34,391 nucleotides of DNA, taken from Planctomycetaceae bacterium. GTDB lineage: Bacteria; Planctomycetota; Planctomycetia; Pirellulales; Thermoguttaceae. The notes under the pieces were generated by a model. That model was not told the origin of the DNA, did not search any database, and worked only from the letters and a program-made list of their open reading frames with translations. The position numbers were made by a program, and so were the translations under genes. Every line of letters begins with the position of its first letter. Position 1 is the first letter of the stretch. Location of the stretch: the NCBI GenBank assembly GCA_015062085.1, contig SUVI01000018.1:1-34391 (forward strand), written 5' to 3'. Below are positions 23,982 through 32,065 of this stretch, piece after piece.

Positions 23982-24174
23982 AACAAATAAGACAGAGCGT
24001 ATCGTAGAAGGGCGATGCACACCGTCAGCACACAGTTTTCGTCAGGCATGAAGATCTGCGGCAAATATGCCCCGCTGAAATGGAAACACTATAGCGGCGC
24101 ATCCGCAAGTTTCCCCCCGGAAACAAGCCGCAAAATTTTCGCCTTGTTTGGTTTTTTAGCCACTGGAGTAAAAA

Positions 24175-24687
24175 ATGCAGGAAACGATCGAAAAGACCCA
24201 GGAAATGATTGATCATGAAAATGCGATCAAACAGATCTTGGCAAACAACAACAACGACCCGAGCCGTCTGATCCCGATTCTTCAGCAGATCCAGGAGATG
24301 GACAAATATCTGTCGAAGGAAGCGATCGAACAGGTCGCGGTAGATTTGAATGTTCCGGTCTCCCACATCTACGGTGTAGCCACATTCTATGCTCACTTTT
24401 CGCTGAATCCGAAAGGCAAGCACATCATTCGTCTGTGCGACGGAACTGCGTGCCACGTGAAGAAGTCGCACGGCATTCTGAACAAACTTTACAGCAAACT
24501 CGGTCTGGACAGTGAAAATCATACGACCAAAGACCTGCTTTTCACGATCGAAATCGTGAGCTGCCTTGGCGCGTGCGGTCTTGCACCGGTCATGGTTTTG
24601 GACGAGCACGTTCACGGTCAGTGCACCCCTGAAAAGGCGGAAGCGCTCATCGATGAGATCATCGCTAACGAAAATGCTGCGAACTAA
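24175..24687 (+). CDS. hydC: NuoE-like [2Fe-2S] subunit of trimeric [FeFe] hydrogenase (HydC)
   Basis: The 170-residue product is a thioredoxin-fold ferredoxin of the NuoE family. The four cluster ligands are visible as LCDGTACHV (C-x4-C) and SCLGACGLAP (C-x3-C), spaced as in NuoE. LIPILQQIQEMDKYLSKEAIEQVA and VSHIYGVATFYAHFSL are the usual N-terminal motifs. In electron-bifurcating hydrogenases this small subunit relays electrons beside the flavin subunit. GGAG lies six bases before the ATG. It is first of three genes, with hydB 20 bases downstream and a strong promoter upstream. Cytoplasmic. Confidence 0.92.
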   Translation: MQETIEKTQEMIDHENAIKQILANNNNDPSRLIPILQQIQEMDKYLSKEAIEQVAVDLNVPVSHIYGVATFYAHFSLNPKGKHIIRLCDGTACHVKKSHGILNKLYSKLGLDSENHTTKDLLFTIEIVSCLGACGLAPVMVLDEHVHGQCTPEKAEALIDEIIANENAAN

Positions 24688-24707
24688 AAGAAAAGGAGCA
24701 AAACGAA

Positions 24708-26615
24708 ATGAGTAATTTGATTCCGCTTGAACAGCTTGCTGAACAGTTCCAGACTTCCACGTCGAAAATCAAACGCCGCATCGTCATCTGCGGCGGTACC
24801 GGCTGTATCGCAAACGGCTCGATGCAGGTTCGTGATGCCCTCATCGAAGAACTGAAAAAAGTTGGCGAAGACGTCACCGTTGAAATCGCCGACGGCGATC
24901 TGGATCACCCGTTCGAAGGCACCTACGTCTCCAAGTCCGGCTGCCAGGGCTTCTGCCAGATGGGCCCGCTTATGCGTATTGAGCCGGAAGGAATTTTCTA
25001 CACGAAAGTGAAGCCGGAAGATGCAGCCGACATCGTTCAGAAAACGCTCATGAACGGTGAACTTCTCGAACGTCTTGCCTACGTCGATCCCGCGACGAAA
25101 AAGGCCTGCATGAAGGAAGATGAGATCGGTTTCTATACCGAACAGTACCGCATCTGCCTGAAAGACTGCACGATCGAACCGGAAAACGTGCGTGAATACG
25201 TCGCCTGCGGCGGTTACCTTGGCGCCCGCAAGGCGATCACGACGATGACCCCGGCCGAAATTTGCGAAGAAGTCCTGAAATCCGGCCTTCGCGGACGCGG
25301 CGGAGGCGGTTTCTCCACCGGTCTGAAATGGAAGTTCACTCTGAATTCCGCCAATAAAGACCCGAAACGCTACGTCATCTGCAACGGCGACGAAGGCGAC
25401 CCGGGCGCGTTCATGGACCGTTCCGTCATGGAAGGCAATCCGCACTCTGTGCTTGAAGGCATGATGATCGCCGGTAAAGCGATCGGTGCTGACGAAGGCG
25501 TCGTTTACGTCCGTGCGGAATACCCGCTGGCCGTCGCCCGTATGCGCCGTGCGGTAGAAGATGCCGAAAAATTCGGTCTCCTCGGCGACAATCTGTTCGG
25601 AACCGACTTCTCCTTCCGCATCCGCATCATGGAAGGCGCCGGCGCGTTCGTCTGCGGTGAAGAAACCGCTCTGATGCGTTCGGTCGAAGGCAACCGCGGC
25701 ATGCCGATGCCGAAACCGCCGTTCCCGGCCGTTTCCGGTCTTTATGGCAAACCGACCGTCATCAACAACGTGGAAACGCTCGCTTCCGTTCCGTACATTC
25801 TCCGCGAAGGCGCTGAAAAATACGCTTCCGTCGGTACGGAAAAATCCCCGGGAACGAAAACGTTCGCCCTCACCGGTCACGTTGCGAATACGGGTCTGAT
25901 CGAAGTTCCGTGCGGCACAACGCTCCGCCACATCGTCTACGACATCGGCGGCGGTACGATCGATAATGACGGCAAAATCACCGGCGAAGACTTCAAATCC
26001 GTCCAGATCGGCGGTCCGTCCGGCGGATGCCTCACTCCGGATATGCTCGACATGCCGCTTGATTTTGACTCTCTTCAGAAAGTCGGCGCGATCGTCGGTT
26101 CCGGCGGTCTGGTGGTCATGAACAACCAGACGTGTATGGTCAAAGTCGCCCGCTTCTTCATGCAGTTCACCCAGAACGAATCCTGCGGTAAATGCACGCC
26201 GTGCCGTGAAGGAACGAAACAACTCCTCTCGCTGCTCGACGACATCATCGAAGGCCGCGGCACGCTTGAGACTCTGGATCTCCTTGAAGAGACCGCGAAA
26301 GCCGTCCAGCTCGGTTCGCTGTGCGCCCTTGGCAAAACGGCTCCGAACCCGGTCCTTTCCACCCTGCGTTACTTCCGCGACGAGTACGTTTCGCACGTCG
26401 TGGACAAGATCTGCCCGACCGGCGAATGCTCGGCACTGGCCCGTCCGGAGATCGATCCTGAAAAATGCAAAGGCTGTACACTCTGCTCGAAACGTTGCCC
26501 GGTCGGTGCGATCACGGGTACGGTCCGCGAACCGCATGTCATTGATGCCAACAAATGCATCAAGTGCGGTGCCTGCAAAACGGCCTGCAAATTTGGCGCA
26601 GTCAAAGGTATCTGA
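24708..26615 (+). CDS. hydB: NuoF-like FMN/NAD(H)-binding subunit of trimeric [FeFe] hydrogenase (HydB)
   Basis: The 635-residue product has the three-part build of HydB. An N-terminal thioredoxin-like [2Fe-2S] domain comes first (CGGTGCIA, GCQGFCQMGP). The NuoF core follows, with GRGGGGFSTGLKWKF and NGDEGDPGAFMDR for NADH and FMN, and the [4Fe-4S] site ESCGKCTPCREG. A C-terminal two-[4Fe-4S] ferredoxin ends it (CKGCTLCSKRCPVG, CIKCGACKTACKFG). Complex I NuoF lacks both end domains, so their presence marks a bifurcating-type hydrogenase. By family knowledge this subunit binds NAD(H) and probably holds the bifurcation site. AAAAGGAGCAAAACGAA precedes the ATG. hydA follows after 45 bases. Confidence 0.94.
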   Translation: MSNLIPLEQLAEQFQTSTSKIKRRIVICGGTGCIANGSMQVRDALIEELKKVGEDVTVEIADGDLDHPFEGTYVSKSGCQGFCQMGPLMRIEPEGIFYTKVKPEDAADIVQKTLMNGELLERLAYVDPATKKACMKEDEIGFYTEQYRICLKDCTIEPENVREYVACGGYLGARKAITTMTPAEICEEVLKSGLRGRGGGGFSTGLKWKFTLNSANKDPKRYVICNGDEGDPGAFMDRSVMEGNPHSVLEGMMIAGKAIGADEGVVYVRAEYPLAVARMRRAVEDAEKFGLLGDNLFGTDFSFRIRIMEGAGAFVCGEETALMRSVEGNRGMPMPKPPFPAVSGLYGKPTVINNVETLASVPYILREGAEKYASVGTEKSPGTKTFALTGHVANTGLIEVPCGTTLRHIVYDIGGGTIDNDGKITGEDFKSVQIGGPSGGCLTPDMLDMPLDFDSLQKVGAIVGSGGLVVMNNQTCMVKVARFFMQFTQNESCGKCTPCREGTKQLLSLLDDIIEGRGTLETLDLLEETAKAVQLGSLCALGKTAPNPVLSTLRYFRDEYVSHVVDKICPTGECSALARPEIDPEKCKGCTLCSKRCPVGAITGTVREPHVIDANKCIKCGACKTACKFGAVKGI

Positions 26616-26660
26616 GGTTGAAATACCGAAACGGTTTAAGATAAAAGGAGTAAAATCAAT

Positions 26661-28430
26661 ATGTCCGATGTGAAAAAATTGACCGTCAACGGTATTGAAA
26701 TCGAATTCACTACCGAACGCAATATTCTCGAAGTCGCACGCAAAGCCGGCATCAACATCCCGACTTTCTGCTACAAATCCGATTTGAGCATCTACGGAGC
26801 CTGCCGTATGTGCGTCTGCGAAGTTGGCATGCCCGGCCCAGACGGAAGCGTCCGTACGATGCTGATGGCGGCCTGCTCCACGGCTCCGGCGAACGGCATG
26901 ATCGTGAAGACGGATACGAAAGACATCCGCCAGATGCGTAAAGTCGCCGTGGAACTTCTTCTGGCGAACCACACGGTGGACTGCCCGAACTGTGTCCGCA
27001 GCGCGGACTGTGAGCTTCAGGACGTCGCCCGCCGTCTTGGCGTCAACACGGTGCGCTACACCGCGAAACGCAATATCGAAGAGATCGACGAATCCAGCCC
27101 GTCTATCGTTCGTGACCCGAATAAGTGCATCCTCTGCGGTAACTGTGTCCGCGTGTGCAGCGAGCTTCAGGGCGTTCACGCCATCGATTTCCAGCGCCGC
27201 GGCTCCAACGCCAAAGTCGCTCCGGCTTTCGACGGCAAACTCGCCGACAGTGCCTGCGTGAACTGTGGTCAGTGCGCTGCGGTCTGCCCGACCGGTGCGA
27301 TCACGGTGAAACAGGACATCCAGAAGGTCTGGGATGCGCTTTACGATTCCACGAAAACGGTTGCGGTCCAAATCGCTCCGGCGGTCCGTATGGCCCTTGG
27401 CGAAGAATTCAAACTTCCGGCCGGCACGAACGTTGAAGGCAAAATGGTCGCTGCTCTGAAACTCATGGGCTTCAAGCACGTCTACGACACGAACTTCACC
27501 GCTGACCTCACGATTTGGGAAGAAGCGACGGAATTCAAAACTCGCGTTCTGAACGGCGGCACGCTCCCAATGTTCACCAGCTGCTGCCCGGCCTGGGTCA
27601 AGTACGCGGAAACGTTCTGCCCGGATATGCTTCCGAATCTTTCCACCTGCCGTTCGCCGCAGGCGATGTTCGGTTCTGTCGCGAAGAAAATGCTTCCGGC
27701 CGAACTGGGCTGCGAGCAGAAAGACCTCTTCCTCGTTTCCATCATGCCGTGCACAGCCAAGAAGATGGAAGCCGGACTGGACAAATTCATGGAAGAAGAC
27801 GGCACGCCGGAAAACGACGCGGTCATCACGACTTCCGAACTTGCCCGCATGATCAAATCGATGGGCATCGACTTTGCCGCTCTGGAGCCGGCCGAATTTG
27901 ACAAACCGCTCGGATTCGGTACTTCCGCAGGTCTCATCTTCGGTACTTCCGGCGGTGTGATGGAAGCTGCTCTTCGTTACGCTTACGAAGACCTGACCGG
28001 CACGAAACTGCAGGACCTCAACTTCACGGCCGTCCGCGGTATGGACGAACTGAAGATGGCCTCCGTCACGCTGAATGTCGGCGGAAATGACGTCACGATC
28101 AATGTCGCGGTCGTCTACGGTCTGAAGAAAGCCGGTGAACTGATCCAGAAGATCAAGGCTGGCGAGATCGACGTCCAGTTCGTCGAAGTCATGGCCTGCC
28201 CGGGCGGATGCATCTCCGGTGCTGGTCAGCCGATCGGTGCGAACCGTGAGAAACGCGTTGCCCGTCAGGATGGGACCTATGCTTCTGACGCGGCCGCTGC
28301 CGTTCGGAAGTCGCAGGACAACCAGACGGTCGCTGACTGCTACGAATCGATGCTCGGCGGCACTCCGAACTCTCACGAAGCGCACCACATGCTCCACACG
28401 ATCTACCAGATCCGTGACATCGTGAAGTAA
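26661..28430 (+). CDS. hydA: [FeFe] hydrogenase catalytic subunit HydA
   Basis: The 589-residue product reversibly reduces protons to H2 at an H-cluster. From the N terminus there is a [2Fe-2S] ferredoxin domain (CYKSDLSIYGACRMCVCEVG), a His-Cys3 [4Fe-4S] site (HTVDCPNCVRSADC) and two [4Fe-4S] sites (CILCGNCVRVCSE, CVNCGQCAAVCPTGAI). The three H-cluster signatures follow: L1 FTSCCPAW (about 305-312), L2 IMPCTAKKMEA (about 361-371) and L3 VMACPGGCISGAGQP (about 510-524). All cluster-binding cysteines are present. L3 has GAGQP where GGGQP is usual. Size and domain order fit the NAD-linked trimeric group (A3). Maturases HydE, HydF and HydG are needed but not in the window. AAAAGGAG precedes the ATG, and a terminator follows at 28499. 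Confidence 0.97.
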   Translation: MSDVKKLTVNGIEIEFTTERNILEVARKAGINIPTFCYKSDLSIYGACRMCVCEVGMPGPDGSVRTMLMAACSTAPANGMIVKTDTKDIRQMRKVAVELLLANHTVDCPNCVRSADCELQDVARRLGVNTVRYTAKRNIEEIDESSPSIVRDPNKCILCGNCVRVCSELQGVHAIDFQRRGSNAKVAPAFDGKLADSACVNCGQCAAVCPTGAITVKQDIQKVWDALYDSTKTVAVQIAPAVRMALGEEFKLPAGTNVEGKMVAALKLMGFKHVYDTNFTADLTIWEEATEFKTRVLNGGTLPMFTSCCPAWVKYAETFCPDMLPNLSTCRSPQAMFGSVAKKMLPAELGCEQKDLFLVSIMPCTAKKMEAGLDKFMEEDGTPENDAVITTSELARMIKSMGIDFAALEPAEFDKPLGFGTSAGLIFGTSGGVMEAALRYAYEDLTGTKLQDLNFTAVRGMDELKMASVTLNVGGNDVTINVAVVYGLKKAGELIQKIKAGEIDVQFVEVMACPGGCISGAGQPIGANREKRVARQDGTYASDAAAAVRKSQDNQTVADCYESMLGGTPNSHEAHHMLHTIYQIRDIVK

Positions 28431-28498
28431 GGACGTCTGACGTCTGCAAAACGGTTTGGCACGCAAGTGCTAAGACCAAAGATCAAAAATCAAAGAAA

Positions 28499-28527
28499 GG
28501 AAGTATCGCACGGTACTTCCTTTTTTT
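28499..28527 (+). terminator. Terminator after hydA, probably bidirectional
   Basis: GGAAGTATC and GGTACTTCC form a 9-bp stem (one G-U pair) with a GCAC loop, followed by seven T. On the minus strand the same stem is followed by TTTCTTTG, so it can also end the convergent beta-barrel gene. Confidence 0.92.
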
Positions 28528-28577
28528 ATGCCCGTTTTCCCGATCCACTGCAACCCCCCGTCTGAAACGCATGGAAA

Positions 28578-29780
28578 CTACCAGCAAAACGCGAATCCTC
28601 CCTGCCCGAGGTGGAGCGTTTCGCGGTCATTGACCATTGCGATATATCCGCTCCATATCCGAAAGTTTCCGATCGTCCACTCCAAAGTCGGTGCAATGAT
28701 AAACCAGTCACGGCCCACATCCTGCGCAGAAATGGAGTCCGTTCCGCCAAGGTCATCCATAGTGAGAAATTCGTGAAACCAGAACGCACTGCAGTGAGCA
28801 CACAGTGAATGAACGTCATTTTTCCAAAACGTGCCGGCAAACCGTACTCCAACGACATTTTGAAATGAGTTGGTCTCTAGCGCAGGAAGAGACAGGAGCG
28901 CGGGGTCGGCGGGGTCGGCAGTCTCTGAACCGCTCGATGCGTGGTAGTACTGCAGTCCCCAAAACGGCTGAAATATGACGGAGCTGAAACGGAATTCCGT
29001 CCCGAGTTCTCCATACGCGTAGGCTCGCCACGCATTCGTTTCTCCTAGAGCTTCCAAAGTCGAATTTTCAGAAAAAGTTTTCTGCCGCAGTCTCCCATGC
29101 CCGATGGCCCCCGTCCCCATGAAGTAGCCGCCGCTCCAATCTTTTCGACCATAGAGCCCCCACAGATACTGATCGGCATTGGCTTTTTCGGAATCGGAAG
29201 CATTTTTGAGGGTTACCGAATCATACGCAAAAAATGCTCCCAGCCGCGAGGTCGTTCCGAAATTGAGGTCCGTCCCGGTCAAGATACCGCCGAAAGAAGT
29301 TTCAAAACGGTTCGGGTCGGCTCCTGCAGGCGTCTGTACATTTCCGCGCATCACCCCGCCAGTCCCGTAGCCAATGGTCCAGGAATTACGTCCGATGCAT
29401 GGACGGTCAGTGTCTCGAAGATTTTGAAGCAGCATAATGTTTTCGAGTGTGGCACTTTGGACGCCGACAAGCGGAACGGATGGATAGAGCGTTTGTGCGG
29501 AAATGCTCGCAAGTGAGAAACCGAGGTACAAACTGCCGATTTGAACCGAGCCGAAAAGTCCAGATCCCCAAAAGAGCAAGAAGAAGATAAAACGTTTCCA
29601 AAAAACGCGGCAAAAAATCGTTTTTCCGGGGAGAAATTCCTCACTGAATATTTTTTCTGGTTTCCATTGAGCCAAATCCCGCACATCCCTAAACGCGTCT
29701 GCATGTTCGGAGAAGATCCCCTTACACCTAAAGCTGCCGCACTGGGATCGGCTGCGGAACGGTCTGGTTCGTGATTCCAT
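28578..29780 (-). CDS. Autotransporter-type outer-membrane beta-barrel protein
   Basis: The 400-residue product has a long N-terminal segment before a hydrophobic stretch (FWKRFIFFLLFWGSGLFGS, then LGFSLASISAQ), resembling the extended signal peptides of autotransporters. From about residue 150 it shows alternating strands typical of an autotransporter barrel, for example GTGGVMRGNVQ, SRLGAFFAYDSVTLK, QYLWGLYGRKDWSGGYFMG, WRAYAYGELGTEFRF and FQPFWGLQYYHAS. The last strand ends GGFAFCW with a C-terminal aromatic residue, as needed for barrel assembly. Little passenger region is present, so it may be a bare barrel or a remnant. The start at 29780 is set by AAGGAG six bases upstream; the frame is open to 29930 without a better site. 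Confidence 0.75.
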   Translation of the reverse strand: MESRTRPFRSRSQCGSFRCKGIFSEHADAFRDVRDLAQWKPEKIFSEEFLPGKTIFCRVFWKRFIFFLLFWGSGLFGSVQIGSLYLGFSLASISAQTLYPSVPLVGVQSATLENIMLLQNLRDTDRPCIGRNSWTIGYGTGGVMRGNVQTPAGADPNRFETSFGGILTGTDLNFGTTSRLGAFFAYDSVTLKNASDSEKANADQYLWGLYGRKDWSGGYFMGTGAIGHGRLRQKTFSENSTLEALGETNAWRAYAYGELGTEFRFSSVIFQPFWGLQYYHASSGSETADPADPALLSLPALETNSFQNVVGVRFAGTFWKNDVHSLCAHCSAFWFHEFLTMDDLGGTDSISAQDVGRDWFIIAPTLEWTIGNFRIWSGYIAMVNDRETLHLGQGGFAFCW

Positions 29781-29786
29781 TTTGCA

Positions 29787-29792
29787 CTCCTT
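29787..29792 (-). promoter_or_regulatory. Shine-Dalgarno AAGGAG of the beta-barrel gene
   Basis: AAGGAG on the minus strand lies six bases before the ATG at 29780. It decides this start over the upstream in-frame ATG at 29930. Confidence 0.8.
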
Positions 29793-30169
29793 TCGTGAAT
29801 GGATCCTTTTGTAAACTGGATCAAAATGGCGCCAATTCGGTCTCCGCCGGGGGCTGGGAGGATAACAAAAACGGAAAACCGAAAAGTACGCCAAATTTTG
29901 TAAAACGGGGCCGCCATTGAGTTCAAGCAACTTCCAGGAACCGTTTTATCCGAAAATCAAAGGAATGAAAAGCTGGTCTTTTTTTCACATTTCGTTCTGT
30001 AACAGTAGACCTCCAGCCATTTTTCAGTGCGGCAGACTTCGTTTTTCACGCAGTTCAAAAGGAATGAAGGAGAATGAAAAAAATTTTTTCTTTTCAGAAA
30101 ACTTTCGCAAATTGGGGAAAAACGCATTTCTTTTCAAGATCTGGCCTTCCACGAACTGTAGAAATCGGC

Positions 30170-30175
30170 TATACT
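30170..30175 (+). promoter_or_regulatory. Candidate -10 element TATACT for scpA
   Basis: TATACT repeats the -10 of the hydC and helicase promoters. No good -35 lies 16 to 18 bases upstream, so the call is weak. Transcription would start near 30182. Confidence 0.3.
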
Positions 30176-30254
30176 AGACCTTGAGAGTGTCATACATTCG
30201 GTCATTTTCCTTGACTTTTCAGTCATTAAGGCATTTTCCGAGGATCCCTGAACC

Positions 30255-31007
30255 ATGTTCACCGTCAAACTCGATTTATTTCGCGGTCCGCTGGATCTGC
30301 TTCTGTTTCTGATCAAACGGAAGGAACTGGACCTCATGAACGTAAAAGTGAGTGAGATCATCGACCAGTTCAATGAGTATCTCGACGTCATTCAATTCAT
30401 CGACTGTGATCTTGCGGGTGAATTTATCGCGATGGCGAGCTGGCTTCTTGAGATGAAGGTGATGGAAGCACTCCCAGGAGAATCCGAGCCGGTGGTAGAA
30501 GAGGAAGATCCACACGAAGATTTTGTCCGTCAGCTTCTCGATTACAAAAAGTACCGGGATGCCGCCTGTCTTCTTGAGGAACGAGGTCGACGCTGGCAGC
30601 AAAACTATGCACGTTTGGCGAATGACTGTCCGCGGCGCACTCGTGATCTTGCCGAAGAGCCGATCTTGGACGTCGATCTATGGGATCTGGTAAGTGCGTT
30701 TGGCCGAATCATTAAAGAACCGAACGGTCCCATGCCGACGAATATCGTGTACGAGGAGACGCCGATCGAAGCACATATGGCGCGGATCCAGGATCGGCTT
30801 GCGGAGAACGGCATGACGTCATTTTCGGAACTTTTCAAACCTGGAATGCACAAAACGACGCTCGTCGCCATTTTCCTAGCCTCGCTGGAGCTGGTGCGAA
30901 ATTATTGCGTGGAAGTTGAACAGTACCAGTTATTTGGTGAGATCTGGCTGCATCCAGGAGAAGGCTGGACCCGCGAGATCAACAGTGCGGGAGTAACTTC
31001 TGCATAA
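30255..31007 (+). CDS. scpA: Segregation and condensation protein ScpA
   Basis: ScpA is the kleisin of the SMC-ScpAB condensin that organises and separates chromosomes. The 250-residue product shows the N-terminal signature FTVKLDLFRGPLDLLLFLIKRKELDLMNVKVSEIIDQFNEYL and then DLAGEFIAMASWLLEMKVMEALPG. An acidic linker and EDFVRQLLDYKKYRDAACLLEERG follow. The C-terminal winged-helix-like part (TSFSELFKPGMHKTTLVAIFLASLELVRNYCVEVEQYQLFGEIWL) binds the SMC head. Length is normal. No scpB or smc is in the window. The metallohydrolase gene starts 90 bases downstream. Confidence 0.93.
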   Translation: MFTVKLDLFRGPLDLLLFLIKRKELDLMNVKVSEIIDQFNEYLDVIQFIDCDLAGEFIAMASWLLEMKVMEALPGESEPVVEEEDPHEDFVRQLLDYKKYRDAACLLEERGRRWQQNYARLANDCPRRTRDLAEEPILDVDLWDLVSAFGRIIKEPNGPMPTNIVYEETPIEAHMARIQDRLAENGMTSFSELFKPGMHKTTLVAIFLASLELVRNYCVEVEQYQLFGEIWLHPGEGWTREINSAGVTSA

Positions 31008-31097
31008 CGTTTCGGGGGCCGGTTTACGGCAGATCCCTGAAATTTCCATACCGTACGCATCAAACAGTGAATCCTGCGTTTTTTTAACGAAAAGACC

Positions 31098-31934
31098 ATG
31101 CGCGATATTTCATACAGAACGTTCAAATTTAAGGACTATTCGATCGAAGGTTTTTCGAGAGCCGCGATCCAGACATTCTGGCACATTCCGGAATTTCACC
31201 TCGGTTTTGACCTGGGTGCCCAGCCATGGGAGTTCATGGGAACGCATCATTGGTTCATTTCCCACACGCACTTGGACCATCTTGCTATGTTTCCGAGTTA
31301 CGTCGCGCGCCGCAGGATGATGAAAATGCCGCCGCCGGTCGTTTACCTCCCTGACGGTTTCGTAAATCTGGCTGCAAAACTTCTGAAAGTGTGGTCTCAT
31401 CTGGATTGCGGGAAATTTCCGTGCGAACTGGTGGGTCTGAAACCAGGAGATTCCGTGGAACTCTCCCGTGAGATCGTCGTGGAAGCATTTCGGACTTCGC
31501 ACCGGATCGAATCGCTGGGGTACGTCGTTTACCATCGCCGAAAGAAGCTGAAGCCGGAATATCTGACGCTCAGCGGGGACGAGATCCGCAGGCTGAAAGA
31601 GGAAGGGGCGGACATCACTTACGAAATCAAGACACCGAAAATCGCATATCTGGGAGACTCCAATGCTGCGGGACTCGACAAAAATCCGATCTTCTATGAG
31701 GCGGAAACGCTCATCATGGAGATGACATTCGTCGAACGGAGGCACAGAAGTAACTTGATCCACAGATTTGGGCACATTCACCTAGATGACGTAGTGGAAC
31801 GGCAGGAAAAGTTCAAAAACGAGCTGATCATTGCGTCGCATTTCACCGCTCGAAGCGTCACGGATACGATTTTGCGTTCCATTCAGGAAAAATTTCCAGA
31901 TATGATGGACGGACGTCTTAAACTCTGGCTCTAG
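31098..31934 (+). CDS. RNase Z-like metallo-beta-lactamase-fold hydrolase
   Basis: The 278-residue product has the zinc-binding motif SHTHLDH (His56, His58, Asp60, His61). Further probable ligands are His in SHRIESLGYV (about 135), Asp in YLGDSN (about 187) and His in ASHFTAR (about 247). This order and the GYV and GHIHLDD elements resemble RNase Z, which trims tRNA 3' ends. The usual RNase Z exosite arm is not evident, so a related phosphodiesterase is possible. Unlike lactamases it has no signal peptide. The ribosome-binding site is weak (ACGAAAAGACC). It probably follows scpA in one transcript and ends at the terminator at 31957. Confidence 0.8.
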   Translation: MRDISYRTFKFKDYSIEGFSRAAIQTFWHIPEFHLGFDLGAQPWEFMGTHHWFISHTHLDHLAMFPSYVARRRMMKMPPPVVYLPDGFVNLAAKLLKVWSHLDCGKFPCELVGLKPGDSVELSREIVVEAFRTSHRIESLGYVVYHRRKKLKPEYLTLSGDEIRRLKEEGADITYEIKTPKIAYLGDSNAAGLDKNPIFYEAETLIMEMTFVERRHRSNLIHRFGHIHLDDVVERQEKFKNELIIASHFTARSVTDTILRSIQEKFPDMMDGRLKLWL

Positions 31935-31956
31935 CACGCAGAAAAAAAGTGCAGAA

Positions 31957-31995
31957 AGCTCGGTCCGCTGATCTCTCGCAGACCGGGCTTTTTTT
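31957..31995 (+). terminator. Terminator after the RNase Z-like gene
   Basis: AGCTCGGTCCGC and GCAGACCGGGCT form a 12-bp stem with one internal mismatch, and seven T follow. The CGGTC/GACCG core is shared with the terminators at 12191 and 16288. A T-rich stretch on the other strand may serve the convergent glycosidase gene. Confidence 0.9.
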
Positions 31996-32065
31996 GTGAA
32001 GAATGAACGGCAGGGACAGCTCGATGCCGTTCCTGCCGATGGGAAAGATTAGCACCGACTCAACA

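Larger units (their letters stand above)
23610..24174. other. Divergent control region between groEL2 and hydC
   Basis: This 565-base region separates the minus-strand chaperonin cluster from the plus-strand hydrogenase operon. It contains the hydC promoter (23954-23981) and a weak candidate groEL2 promoter. An imperfect inverted repeat TTTAGCTTAGACTAAA lies at 23811-23826, a possible operator. The roughly 190-base hyd leader has a small hairpin GTTTCC-CCCC-GGAAAC at about 24109-24124. No known riboswitch or CIRCE was recognised. Confidence 0.5.
29781..30254. other. Intergenic region between the barrel gene and scpA
   Basis: About 470 bases lie between divergent genes. It contains the ribosome-binding site of the barrel gene at 29787-29792, a candidate -10 for scpA, and a small perfect inverted repeat TGACT-TTTC-AGTCA at 30212-30225. 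No other gene was recognised. Confidence 0.45.

Noticed and set aside
24684..28466. A 1260-codon open frame on the minus strand across hydB and hydA
   Set aside because: It is antisense to two clearly recognisable enzymes. It arises because the hyd genes avoid codons whose complement is a stop. Its product is rich in Phe, Arg, Asp and His and matches no family.
28455..28475. CIRCE-like inverted repeat (TTGGCAC and GTGCTAA)
   Set aside because: The halves are separated by only a few bases instead of nine. It lies after hydA and not before a chaperone gene. It is probably a chance short hairpin.
29781..29930. N-terminal extension of the beta-barrel protein to the ATG at 29930
   Set aside because: There is no ribosome-binding site at 29930, whereas AAGGAG is perfectly placed for 29780.
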